55,975 bases of DNA from an uncultured Paracoccus sp. (lineage in GTDB: Bacteria > Pseudomonadota > Alphaproteobacteria > Rhodobacterales > Rhodobacteraceae), in contig NZ_CANMEH010000015.1 of the NCBI RefSeq assembly GCF_947496875.1, forward strand, positions 1-55,975, given 5' to 3'. The notes beneath the pieces were generated by a model, which was not told the DNA's origin, ran no database searches, and saw nothing but the letters and a program-made list of their open reading frames with translations. The translations under genes were made by a program, and so were the position numbers. Of the stretch, positions 35,881 through 44,112 are shown piece after piece (within the stretch, counting starts at the first letter, position 1; each line of letters begins with the position of its first letter).

Positions 35881-36674
35881 TCCGCGCCACCATCCTGGGC
35901 TGCGGGTCATCCGGCGGCGTGCCGCGGCTCGGCGGTCACTGGGGCGCCTGCGATCCCTCGAACCCGCGCAACCGGCGCCGGCGCTGTTCGCTGCTGGTCG
36001 AGCGCGACGGCCCGCAGGGCACCACCCGCATGCTGGTCGATACCGGGCCCGATCTGGTGCCGCAACTGACCGACGCCGGGGTGGGCGTGCTGGACGCGGT
36101 CGTCTGGACCCACCCCCATGCCGACCACATCCACGGCATCGACGATCTGCGCCAGATCGTCCACAACACCGGCCGCGTCCTGCCGGGTTGGGCCGACACG
36201 CCGACCTCGCGGGCGCTGCGCAGCCGCTTCGGCTACATTTTCCAGACGCCGGCGGGATCGCCCTATCCGCCGGTCGTGGCGCTGAACCTGATCGATGGCG
36301 CGTTCCGGCTGGGCGGGCGCGGGGGGCCGCTGGATGTCATCCCGTTCCGGGTCGAGCACGGCAGCATCACCGCGCTGGGGCTGCGGATCTCGGGCGACGG
36401 GCCGGCGCTGGTCTATCTGCCCGACGTGAAATCCATCCCCGACGCCGCCTGGCCCGCGATCATGGGGGCCGAGCTGTTCATCTGCGACGCGCTGCGCTGG
36501 ACGCCGCACCCGTCCCACGCACATCTGGACCAGGCGCTGCAATGGATCGAACGGTCCGGCGCCCCGCGCGCTGTGATCACCAACATGCACCTGGACATGA
36601 ATTACGACGACGTCCAGGCCGCGACCCCCGACCATGTCGTTCCCGCACATGACGGTCTGGTGCTGCAGCTGTGA
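35877..36674 (+). CDS. MBL-fold metallohydrolase, PhnP-like
   Basis: This 265-residue metallo-beta-lactamase fold protein opens with ILGCGSSGGVPRLGGHWG. It has the zinc motif THPHADHIHGIDDL, and His in LDQAL/ITNMHLDMNYDD near the C-terminus. Members of this group (PhnP-like) are cyclic phosphodiesterases. Its place after tatD is conserved in Rhodobacterales and suggests a nucleic-acid or nucleotide role, but the substrate is not known. The stop overlaps the next gene. Confidence 0.87.
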   Translation: MIRATILGCGSSGGVPRLGGHWGACDPSNPRNRRRRCSLLVERDGPQGTTRMLVDTGPDLVPQLTDAGVGVLDAVVWTHPHADHIHGIDDLRQIVHNTGRVLPGWADTPTSRALRSRFGYIFQTPAGSPYPPVVALNLIDGAFRLGGRGGPLDVIPFRVEHGSITALGLRISGDGPALVYLPDVKSIPDAAWPAIMGAELFICDALRWTPHPSHAHLDQALQWIERSGAPRAVITNMHLDMNYDDVQAATPDHVVPAHDGLVLQL

Positions 36675-36676
36675 CC

Positions 36677-37615
36677 ATGCTGTTCACCGTCGTCCTGCCG
36701 GTCTTCCTGGTCCTGGGCTACGGGTATCTGGTCGCCTGGCTGGGATGGATGTCGACGCAGGCGATCGACGGCCTGATGCGGTTCGCCCAGAACTTCGCGG
36801 TGCCGGTGCTGCTGTTCCAGTCCATCGCGACGATGGATCTGGGGGCGCATTTCGATCCGGTCCTGCTGTCCTCCTTCTATGTCGGGGCATTCGCGTCCTA
36901 CGCGGCGGGCTGGGCAGGGGCGCGGTTCCTGTTCGGCCGTTCGCCCGAGGATGCGGTGGCGATCGGCTTCGTCTGCCTGTTCTCGAACACCCTGCTGCTG
37001 GGCGTGCCGATCACCCAGCGCGCCTATGGCGACGCGGCGCTGGCCGGCAATTTCGCCATCGTGGCCATCCATTCGCCCCTGGTCTACACCTTCGGCATCA
37101 CCGCGATGGAATTCACCCGGGCGCGTGGCACCGGACTTGCGGTCTCACGGGTCGCCTGGCGCGCGCTGATCGGGGTGTTCCGCACCCCGATGGTCCTTGG
37201 GATCCTCTGCGGCGTTGCCATGAACCTTGCCGGCATGGGCGGGCTGGTCATGCCGGAGGGGTTCTGGGCCGCCATTGCCATGGTCAAGGGCGCAGCGCTG
37301 CCGACGGCACTCTTCGCCCTGGGCGGCGTGATCTGGCGTTATCGGCCGCGCGGGGATGCGGGGGTGATCGCGATGTGCTGCGCCGTCAGCCTGCTTCTGC
37401 ATCCGACCCTGACGATGGCCATCGGCAGTCTGGGCGGGCTGGACACGGCGTCGATCAGGTCGGCGGTCGTGACGGCGGCCATGCCCCCGGGGGTCAATGC
37501 GTTCCTGTTCGCGTCGATGTACCAGTCGGCGCAGCGCGTCGCCGCGTCCACGGTGCTGATCTCGACGCTGCTGTCGGTCCTCAGCAGCGCCATGTGGCTG
37601 GACCTGCTGCCCTAG
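36677..37615 (+). CDS. AEC-family transporter (auxin efflux carrier type)
   Basis: This 312-residue membrane protein has about ten hydrophobic segments, starting LFTVVLPVFLVLGYGYLVA. It carries the AEC pattern NFAVPVLLFQSIA and a cross-over region VTAAMPPGVNAFLFASMYQ. The family exports or imports organic acids and auxin-like compounds; the substrate is unknown here. The ATG at 36677 was chosen. A GTG at 36671 that overlaps the upstream stop is an equal alternative. It is convergent with the hemerythrin gene (4-base overlap of 3' ends). Confidence 0.82.
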   Translation: MLFTVVLPVFLVLGYGYLVAWLGWMSTQAIDGLMRFAQNFAVPVLLFQSIATMDLGAHFDPVLLSSFYVGAFASYAAGWAGARFLFGRSPEDAVAIGFVCLFSNTLLLGVPITQRAYGDAALAGNFAIVAIHSPLVYTFGITAMEFTRARGTGLAVSRVAWRALIGVFRTPMVLGILCGVAMNLAGMGGLVMPEGFWAAIAMVKGAALPTALFALGGVIWRYRPRGDAGVIAMCCAVSLLLHPTLTMAIGSLGGLDTASIRSAVVTAAMPPGVNAFLFASMYQSAQRVAASTVLISTLLSVLSSAMWLDLLP

Positions 37616-38184
37616 ACCCGCATGTCATAGAACCCGAGCGCCGGGGCGAGTTCCGTTTCCTCATAGCGGAAATGCGACCGGACCGCCTGGTCCAGCGCCA
37701 CGAAGGCGGTGGCGCAGGCGTGGAAGTCGTCCCGGTCGACGCCTTCGGACAGCGCCGCTGCCGCGTCCCACAGATCGATGATCAGGTCGTGGATCACGGC
37801 ATGTTCCGCGCGCAGGCGGGTCAGCACCGCGTTCAGCGGGTCGTTGCCGTGGCGTTCAAGCTGCGGGTAGAGGTACCCGTCCTCGATCTGGTGATGCGAG
37901 GTGAGCGCGCGGCACTGTTCGCCGCAGGCGGTTCCGAACTGACGGAAGTTCTGCGCCATCTGCATGTCCCGCACCCGCGGTGCAAGCGACGCCGGATCGG
38001 CCATCCCGTCGCGGATCTCGGCCATCAGCCGACCGACCGCCGACAGGTCGCGCAGGTACCAGCGATGGATGGCGGCCAGGCCGCGGCCGTTCAGTTCCTG
38101 CAACGGGTTCAGGTTCTCGAACGCCGGGGCCTTCGGTCGGGCGGCATCGTCCATCAGATCCCGGGGCGTCAGGTCCGCTGTCAT
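37612..38184 (-). CDS. hemerythrin-domain protein
   Basis: This 190-residue protein has a four-helix bundle with di-iron ligand patterns. Visible candidates are His in AIHRWYLRDL, the H-x3-E of HHQIEDGYLYPQ, the His pair of AEHAVIHDL and the H-x4-E of SHFRYEETEL. Hemerythrin-like domains bind O2, NO or iron, or act as redox sensors. The ATG at 38184 overlaps the permease stop codon (ATGA), so it is the last gene of the ABC operon. Why an O2/iron-type domain is coupled to an amine or opine-type transporter is unclear. Confidence 0.85.
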   Translation of the reverse strand: MTADLTPRDLMDDAARPKAPAFENLNPLQELNGRGLAAIHRWYLRDLSAVGRLMAEIRDGMADPASLAPRVRDMQMAQNFRQFGTACGEQCRALTSHHQIEDGYLYPQLERHGNDPLNAVLTRLRAEHAVIHDLIIDLWDAAAALSEGVDRDDFHACATAFVALDQAVRSHFRYEETELAPALGFYDMRV

Positions 38185-39134
38185 CGTGGCGTGACCCCGC
38201 GCAGGCGTTCGCCGCGGCGCCGCAGCAATTCGACCGTCGTCAGCAGCGTGATCGAGAAGATGACGAGCAGGGTCGCCACGGCAAGGATGGCGGGGCTGAT
38301 CTGTTCGCGGATGCCGTTCCACATCTGCCGAGGGATGGTCTGCTGATCCGGCCCGGCGATGAACAGCACCGCCACGACCTCGTCGAAACTGGTGACGAAG
38401 GCGAAGAGTGCCCCCGAGATGATCCCGGGCAGGATAAGCGGCATGATGATGCGGAAGAACGTGGTGCGCGGATTGGCCCCCAGCGAGGCGGCAGCGCGTG
38501 ACAGCGACTGGTCGAACCCGACCAGCGTCGCGGTGACGGTGATGATGACGAACGGAATGCCCAGCGTCGCATGGGCCAGGATCACGCCCAGATAGGTGCC
38601 GGCCAGCCGCCCGCATTGCGGCGACAGGCCGATCCATGTCAGTGCCTCGCACGGGTTCGAATAGAAGAAGAACATGCCTGTCGCGGTGATGATGATGGGC
38701 ACGATCATGGGCGAGATCAGGACGGCCATGATGGCGCGGCGGAACGGCATTTCCGGGCGCGCCAGTCCCAGCGCCGCCAGGGTGCCCAGCACCGTCGCAA
38801 GGATGGTCGAGAACAGGCCGATGATGAGCGAGTTCTTGGCCGCGTTGACCCATTTCGCGTTCGCCCAGACATCGGCCCACCACGCCGCGTCGCGCGGCGC
38901 GTCGGGGCGGGTCATGCCGAAGGTCAGCAGGCTGTCGTACCAGCGCATCGAATAGCCGTCGGGATCCAGCGCGAGCATCCGGTCGGTGAAGGTGAAATAG
39001 GGCTCGGCGTTGAAGGACAGCGGGATGATGACGAGGATCGGCGCGATGAGAAACACGAAGATCGCCGTGCAGATCGCCAGATAGGCCCAGTGCCAGGCGC
39101 GCTCCAGCGGGGTCGCATAGGTCGGAAGTGCCAT
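38181..39134 (-). CDS. ABC transporter permease, PotC-like
   Basis: This 317-residue inner-membrane permease has about six helices and the EAA loop SLSRAAASLGANPRTTFFRIIMP. A periplasmic insertion follows the first helix (PYFTFTDRMLALDPDGYSMRWY). With the PotB-like protein upstream it forms the channel of a spermidine/putrescine/opine-class importer. It is translationally coupled to the hemerythrin gene and starts 5 bases after the PotB-like stop. Confidence 0.88.
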   Translation of the reverse strand: MALPTYATPLERAWHWAYLAICTAIFVFLIAPILVIIPLSFNAEPYFTFTDRMLALDPDGYSMRWYDSLLTFGMTRPDAPRDAAWWADVWANAKWVNAAKNSLIIGLFSTILATVLGTLAALGLARPEMPFRRAIMAVLISPMIVPIIITATGMFFFYSNPCEALTWIGLSPQCGRLAGTYLGVILAHATLGIPFVIITVTATLVGFDQSLSRAAASLGANPRTTFFRIIMPLILPGIISGALFAFVTSFDEVVAVLFIAGPDQQTIPRQMWNGIREQISPAILAVATLLVIFSITLLTTVELLRRRGERLRGVTPR

Positions 39135-39139
39135 GATCC

Positions 39140-40468
39140 CTATCCCAGCTTAAGATTGTCGATGCCGACCAGCCGGTCATAAAGCCAGTAGAGGATCAGC
39201 ACCCCGGCCAGCAGCAGCGCGGCCAGCGCCGCGGCCATCGACCAGTTCAGCGTTTCGGTCATGTGCATCGCGATCATGTTGGAGATCAGCTGCCCCGACG
39301 ATCCGCCCACCAGCGCCGGGGTGATGTAGTACCCGACCGCCAGGATGAAGACCAGCAGCGCCCCTGCCCCCAGCCCCGGCAGCGTCTGCGGGAAATAGAT
39401 GCGGCGGAACGCGGTCCAACTGGTTGCGCCCAGCGAACGAGCGGCGCGGACATAGCTGGGATTGATGGTCCGCATTACCGAGTACAGCGGCAGGATCATG
39501 AAGGGCAGCAGGATATGGGTCATCGCGATGATCGTGCCGGTCTGGTTGTAGATCATCTGCAGGCGACCCTGTTCGCCGATCAGCCCCAGCCAGACCAGCG
39601 CGTCGTTGACGACGCCCTGCTGCTGCAGCAGCACGATCCAGGCGGTCGTGCGCACCAGAAGCGAGGTCCAGAACGGCAGCAGGACAAGGATCATCAGCAG
39701 GTTCGATCTCCGCATCGGCAGCGTCGCCAGCAGATGCGCGACCGGAAAGCCCAGCACGAAGGTCAGGCCGGTGATCAGCAGCGACAGCCACAACGTCCGC
39801 TGGAACAGCATGACGTAGACCTGCCGGTTCTCGGGAACACGGGCCACGTCGCCGGCGCTGTCACGGGTCCGGTCCAGCGCCGCGAGATAAAAGCTGGAGG
39901 TGTAGGGCGTGGACGCATTCCGCATCGCGGTCCACAGCTCCTCGTCGGCCCACCGCGGATCCATCTCCAGCAGCGCCTCGCGATGGGGCGGCTCGATCCC
40001 GCGCGCCACCTTCCGGCCGGTTGAGGTGAACAGCGACCGCGTGCCGGGAAGCTCGTAGTTGATCCGGGTGCCGACGATGCCGACGGTCCTTGCCTCGGCC
40101 GCGGCCGCCATGTCGGCGGCCAGCGCTGCAAACGCGGCCTCGTCCGGCACCGCGCCACGGGGGTTTTCGTCGAACCACGCGCTGACCTGCGGCATGTTGT
40201 CGGAAAAGCCCGGGTTCTTTGCCGACCGCTGCAGCATCTGGCCGATCGGCACCACGAAGGTGATCAGCACGAAGGCCAGCAGCGGCAGGACCAGCAGAAA
40301 TGCCTGCCGGCGCGCACGGCGCCGCGACCGGGTCAGCGCGCGCGCCAGCGGCTGTCCATCGGCGGTGGTCAGCAGCACCCCTTGCGCGTTTGGCCGCGCC
40401 TCGGCCGCGGCACCCTGCCCCGCGGCATGGGTGACGATGGCGGCATGCGGATCGAGAGGGGTAGCCAT
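39140..40468 (-). CDS. ABC transporter permease, PotB-like with large periplasmic insertion
   Basis: This 442-residue permease is longer than PotB (about 280-300). The first helix lies at about 53-75. A periplasmic insertion (about 80-225, with NPGFSDNMPQVSAWFDENP and RINYELPGTRSLFTS) comes before the transport helices. The EAA loop is VRAARSLGATSWTAFRRIYFP. The insertion is known from opine/polyamine-type permeases and may contact the binding protein. It is preceded by the second substrate-binding protein gene. Confidence 0.87.
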   Translation of the reverse strand: MATPLDPHAAIVTHAAGQGAAAEARPNAQGVLLTTADGQPLARALTRSRRRARRQAFLLVLPLLAFVLITFVVPIGQMLQRSAKNPGFSDNMPQVSAWFDENPRGAVPDEAAFAALAADMAAAAEARTVGIVGTRINYELPGTRSLFTSTGRKVARGIEPPHREALLEMDPRWADEELWTAMRNASTPYTSSFYLAALDRTRDSAGDVARVPENRQVYVMLFQRTLWLSLLITGLTFVLGFPVAHLLATLPMRRSNLLMILVLLPFWTSLLVRTTAWIVLLQQQGVVNDALVWLGLIGEQGRLQMIYNQTGTIIAMTHILLPFMILPLYSVMRTINPSYVRAARSLGATSWTAFRRIYFPQTLPGLGAGALLVFILAVGYYITPALVGGSSGQLISNMIAMHMTETLNWSMAAALAALLLAGVLILYWLYDRLVGIDNLKLG

Positions 40469-40525
40469 GATCGTCCTTTGTGGCGGTCGGGGCCGCGTGG
40501 TCGGCTCGTGGAAAGGCTGGCGGGG

Positions 40526-41623
40526 TCAGTCCCCGGCAAGCCAGGTCGTGAACCGTTCGGTAAGCTCTGCGTCGTGATCCGTCCAGAACCCCGCGTCCAC
40601 GGCCAGTGCGCTGCGCAGGTTTTCCGGGGCGGTCGGCAGATGCGGGGCCAATTCGGTGACCCCGTCCTTGTACCGGCCGACCAGCGCCTGAGCCGAGACC
40701 CGCGGGGGACCGTAGCTCAGCTGTTCGGCGGCCCGGGCCAGCGGCCTCGGTGCTGTCGAAAACGCCACAAACTCCAGCGCGGCGCTGACGTCGGGTGCGC
40801 CCCTGGGGATCATCCAGCCCTCGATCTCATAGACCTGGCCGTCCCACAGGATGGCGAAGGGTCGCCCCTCATCGAACCGCGCGGCGAACAGCCGACCGTT
40901 ATAGGCCATGGTCATCGCAACCTCGCCATCGGCGAGCAGCTGCACGGGCTGCGCCCCTGCCTCCCACCAGACGATCTGGTCGCGGATGCTGTCCAGTCGC
41001 GCAAAGGCACGGTCCAGCCCCTGTGGCGTGGACAGTTCCGCATAGACCCGGTCAGGCGGCACCCCGTCGCCCATCAGCGCCATCTCGAGCGTGAAGCGCG
41101 GCTCCTTCAGCACCCCGCGACGGCCAGGGAAGGCGTCAAGGTCGAAGAAGTCGGCCAGTTTGTCCGGCCGGTGCGCGCCCACCCGGGTGGCGTCATAGCC
41201 GATCACCGTGGAGTAGACGTCGGTCGCCACGAAGCAGTCGTCAAGACCGCCGGGCAGGAAATCCTGCGCGGCCGGGGTTCCGTCGGCTCCCGGGGCCAGG
41301 ATGGCCGGGTCGATCGGCTCGGCCAGCCCTTCGGCGCACAACCGATCGGCATCCGCCTGACCGACGCTGGCCAGATCGGCGGTCACGTTCCCGGACGCCA
41401 CCTGCGCCTTGATCAGCGCGGTCGGGCTGTCGACATCGACGAGCCGCACCGGATACCCGGTCGCTTCGGTGAAGGGTGTGGCATAGGCGACCTGCTGGGC
41501 CCGCGTGAAGTCGCCGCCCCAGGTCAGGACGGTAAGCGGCCGCTCGTCTGCCGCCGCCCAGCCCGGAACGGACAGCACCAGCGCAGCCGACAGCGCGAAC
41601 AGGCAGCGACGTGGCAGGTTCAT
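40526..41623 (-). CDS. ABC substrate-binding protein, PotD-like (second copy)
   Basis: This 365-residue periplasmic protein has a signal peptide (FALSAALVLSVPGWAAA) and a PotD/SBP type 2 fold: VLTWGGDFTRAQQVAY near the start and ADLASVGQADADRLCAEG. It is about as long as the neighbouring binding protein and clearly paralogous: the regions VIGYDATRV, EIEGWMIPRGAPDV and LSYGPPRVSAQALVGRY have close counterparts there. The start at 41623 gives a normal signal peptide; an ATG at 41671 is upstream. It may bind a different ligand for the same permeases. Confidence 0.87.
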   Translation of the reverse strand: MNLPRRCLFALSAALVLSVPGWAAADERPLTVLTWGGDFTRAQQVAYATPFTEATGYPVRLVDVDSPTALIKAQVASGNVTADLASVGQADADRLCAEGLAEPIDPAILAPGADGTPAAQDFLPGGLDDCFVATDVYSTVIGYDATRVGAHRPDKLADFFDLDAFPGRRGVLKEPRFTLEMALMGDGVPPDRVYAELSTPQGLDRAFARLDSIRDQIVWWEAGAQPVQLLADGEVAMTMAYNGRLFAARFDEGRPFAILWDGQVYEIEGWMIPRGAPDVSAALEFVAFSTAPRPLARAAEQLSYGPPRVSAQALVGRYKDGVTELAPHLPTAPENLRSALAVDAGFWTDHDAELTERFTTWLAGD

Positions 41624-41723
41624 GCGATTTCCGTCCCTGCTGCCGAACGCATGACGCGACGGCAGCGGCAAGGCCGCGCGGAGCCGGTCAGCCCGGGTTC
41701 CGCGCGGCGCCGGTCCATTGCCG

Positions 41724-42809
41724 TCAGCCGGCCAGCCAGGCGTTGAACCGCTCGCTCAGCTCGCCATCGTGGTCGACCCAGAAATCGAGATCCGAGCCGA
41801 GGCCCAGGTCCAGGTTCTCGGGCGAGGTCGGCAGATGCGGGCCCATCGGCTGGTCCTTGCCGGCGATGTTGCCGACCAGCGCGGAGGCCGACGTGCGGGG
41901 CGGCCCATAGCTGATCTGCTCGGCCGCCTTGGCAAGCTGCGGCGCCTCGGTGGTGAACGCGATATACTGCATCGCATTGTCCTTGTTCGGCGCGCCCTTC
42001 GGCACCACCCAGCCTTCCATCTCGTAGATCTGGCCGTCCCAGATGATCTCGAACGGCTTGCCCTCTTCCATGGCGGCATTGAAGATCCGGCCGTTGAACG
42101 CAAAGGCCATGGTGACCTCGCCGTCGGCCAGCAGCTGCGGCGGCTGGGCGCCTGCCTCCCACCAGATCACGTCGTTCTTGATGGTGTCCAGCTTGGCAAA
42201 GGCCTGGTCCACGCCCTCAGGGGTCGACAGCACCTCGTAGACCTGGTCGGGCGCCACGCCGTCGGCCATCAGCGCCAGTTCCAGGTTGAACTTGGCCCCT
42301 TTGCGCAGCGTGCGCTTGCCCGGGAACTTGGCCGTGTCGAAGAAATCCGCCGCAGCCGCAGGCTTGGCGTCGGGGAACTTGCTGTCATCGTAGGCGAGCA
42401 CCATCGAGTAGACGTCGGTGGCGACAAAGCAGTCGGTTACCGCGCCCTCGATGAAGTCCTCCTCGGCCGCGGCGCCGTCGGGCGCAGGGGTCAGGATCGC
42501 GGGATCGATCTCCTCCAGCATGCCCTCGTCGCACAGCCGCACCGCATCGGCATATTCGACCGAGGCCACGTCCGCCGTCACGTTGCCGGCCTGGACCATC
42601 GCCTTGATCGGGGTCGCGGGATTGTCCGCATCGCTGACCACGACGCGGATCCCAGTCTTTTCCTCGAACGGCTTGTTGTAGGCGACCTGGTGCGACTGAC
42701 CATAGGCACCGCCCCAGTCGAGGACATTCAGCACCTGATCCTGCGCCAGCGCGGGGCCGGCCAGGCCGGCGATCGCCGTGGTCACGATCAATGTCTGTTT
42801 CAGCTTCAT
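41724..42809 (-). CDS. ABC substrate-binding protein, PotD-like (first copy)
   Basis: This 361-residue periplasmic protein has a signal peptide (TLIVTTAIAGLAGPALA) and a PotD-like fold with VLNVLDWGGAYGQSHQVAY and GAVTDCFVATDVYSMVLAY. It shares several blocks with the next gene (QISYGPPRTSASALVGN). It lies between the ATPase and second binding protein genes. Polyamine, opine or GABA-like ligands are family options. The window gives no evidence to choose among them. Confidence 0.87.
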   Translation of the reverse strand: MKLKQTLIVTTAIAGLAGPALAQDQVLNVLDWGGAYGQSHQVAYNKPFEEKTGIRVVVSDADNPATPIKAMVQAGNVTADVASVEYADAVRLCDEGMLEEIDPAILTPAPDGAAAEEDFIEGAVTDCFVATDVYSMVLAYDDSKFPDAKPAAAADFFDTAKFPGKRTLRKGAKFNLELALMADGVAPDQVYEVLSTPEGVDQAFAKLDTIKNDVIWWEAGAQPPQLLADGEVTMAFAFNGRIFNAAMEEGKPFEIIWDGQIYEMEGWVVPKGAPNKDNAMQYIAFTTEAPQLAKAAEQISYGPPRTSASALVGNIAGKDQPMGPHLPTSPENLDLGLGSDLDFWVDHDGELSERFNAWLAG

Positions 42810-42845
42810 CTCTCACCTCCCAAGGAAAACGGTTCTTTCAGGACA

Positions 42846-43949
42846 TCATACCGGGTCCAGGGCCCGTGCGTCCTGCGGGTGCCAGCCGACCCGGATTTTC
42901 TGGCCTGGGGACAGGCGAACCTGACCCAGCGTATTGCGATACTTCATCACGAAGTCATTCGTGCCCGCGACCCGCATCCGGGCACGAAAGATGTCGCCCA
43001 TGTAGATCACCTCGGCCACCTCGGCCTCGACCGTGTGCGCGCCGCTGGGCATCAGTTCGGGCTTGAACTCGACCCGTTCCGGGCGGATCGACACCAGCGT
43101 CGACTGACCGACGTCGCGGATGTTCACGGCGGTGGCATCGATCAGCTCGCCATTGCCCAGGCGGACCAGCGCGGCCACCCCGTCCAGCCGCTCGATGGTG
43201 CCATGCAGGGCGTTGTTCTCGCCGATGAAGCCGGCGACAAAGCTGTTTTCGGGGGCCTCGTACAGTTCGGACGGGGTGGCCAGCTGCTGGATGCGACCGT
43301 CGTTGAAGACGGCGATCCGGTCGGACATCGTCAGCGCCTCGCCCTGATCGTGGGTCACGTAGACGACGGTGATGCCCAGCCGTTCGTGCAGCGCCTTGAT
43401 CTCGAACTGCATGTGCTCGCGCAGCTGCTTGTCCAGGGCGCCCAGCGGCTCGTCCATCAGGACCAGCTTGGGATCGAACACCAGCGCCCGCGCCAGCGCG
43501 ATGCGCTGCTGCTGGCCGCCCGACAGCTGCGCGGGACGGCGGGTCTTGAACGCGCCCATCTGCACCATGTCCAGCGCCCGCACGACCCGGGCCTCGCGCT
43601 CGGCCCGCCCCATGCCGCGCACCTCCAGCGGAAAGGACAGGTTCTCGCCCACCGTCATGTGCGGGAACAGGGCATAGTTCTGGAACACCATGCCAATCCC
43701 GCGGCGGTGCGGAGGCACCTGGTTGATCGGCTGGCCGTCCAGCCGGATCTCTCCGTGGGTTGCCGTCTCGAATCCGGCCAGCATCATCAGGCAGGTCGTC
43801 TTGCCGGACCCCGACGGACCAAGCATGGTCAGGAATTCGCCCTTGCCGATGGACAGGTTCAGGTCTTTGACGACCAGAGTCTGGCCGTCATAGCTTTTCT
43901 GCACGTGATCGAAGACGACAAAGCCATTGGTGCCGGCTGTGGCTGTCAA
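42846..43949 (-). CDS. potA: ABC transporter ATP-binding protein, PotA-like
   Basis: This 367-residue ATPase has Walker A LGPSGSGKTTCL, signature LSGGQQQRIALARAL, Walker B LVLMDEPLGALD and H-loop YVTHDQGEA. A TOBE domain lies at about 280-360 (LVSIRPERVEF). The most likely start is the TTG at 43949, with AGGGAGA 5 to 11 bases upstream; an ATG further upstream adds 85 non-conserved residues. It is the first gene of the six-gene operon. The symbol reflects family, not proven polyamine transport. Confidence 0.88.
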   Translation of the reverse strand: MTATAGTNGFVVFDHVQKSYDGQTLVVKDLNLSIGKGEFLTMLGPSGSGKTTCLMMLAGFETATHGEIRLDGQPINQVPPHRRGIGMVFQNYALFPHMTVGENLSFPLEVRGMGRAEREARVVRALDMVQMGAFKTRRPAQLSGGQQQRIALARALVFDPKLVLMDEPLGALDKQLREHMQFEIKALHERLGITVVYVTHDQGEALTMSDRIAVFNDGRIQQLATPSELYEAPENSFVAGFIGENNALHGTIERLDGVAALVRLGNGELIDATAVNIRDVGQSTLVSIRPERVEFKPELMPSGAHTVEAEVAEVIYMGDIFRARMRVAGTNDFVMKYRNTLGQVRLSPGQKIRVGWHPQDARALDPV

Positions 43950-44112
43950 CGCGGTCTCCCTGTCGGTCGTTTCCTGGTCGCGGCTGCGCGCGGCCAGACT
44001 ATGCAGCCGCCCCGATGCTTTGCAACGCATAATCCCGGCGGTCGGGGTCGGGTTACAGGTGCGGGCGCTTCGGTCAGCGGCAAGCCAGGCCAACGCACGG
44101 CGGCGCTTTCGC

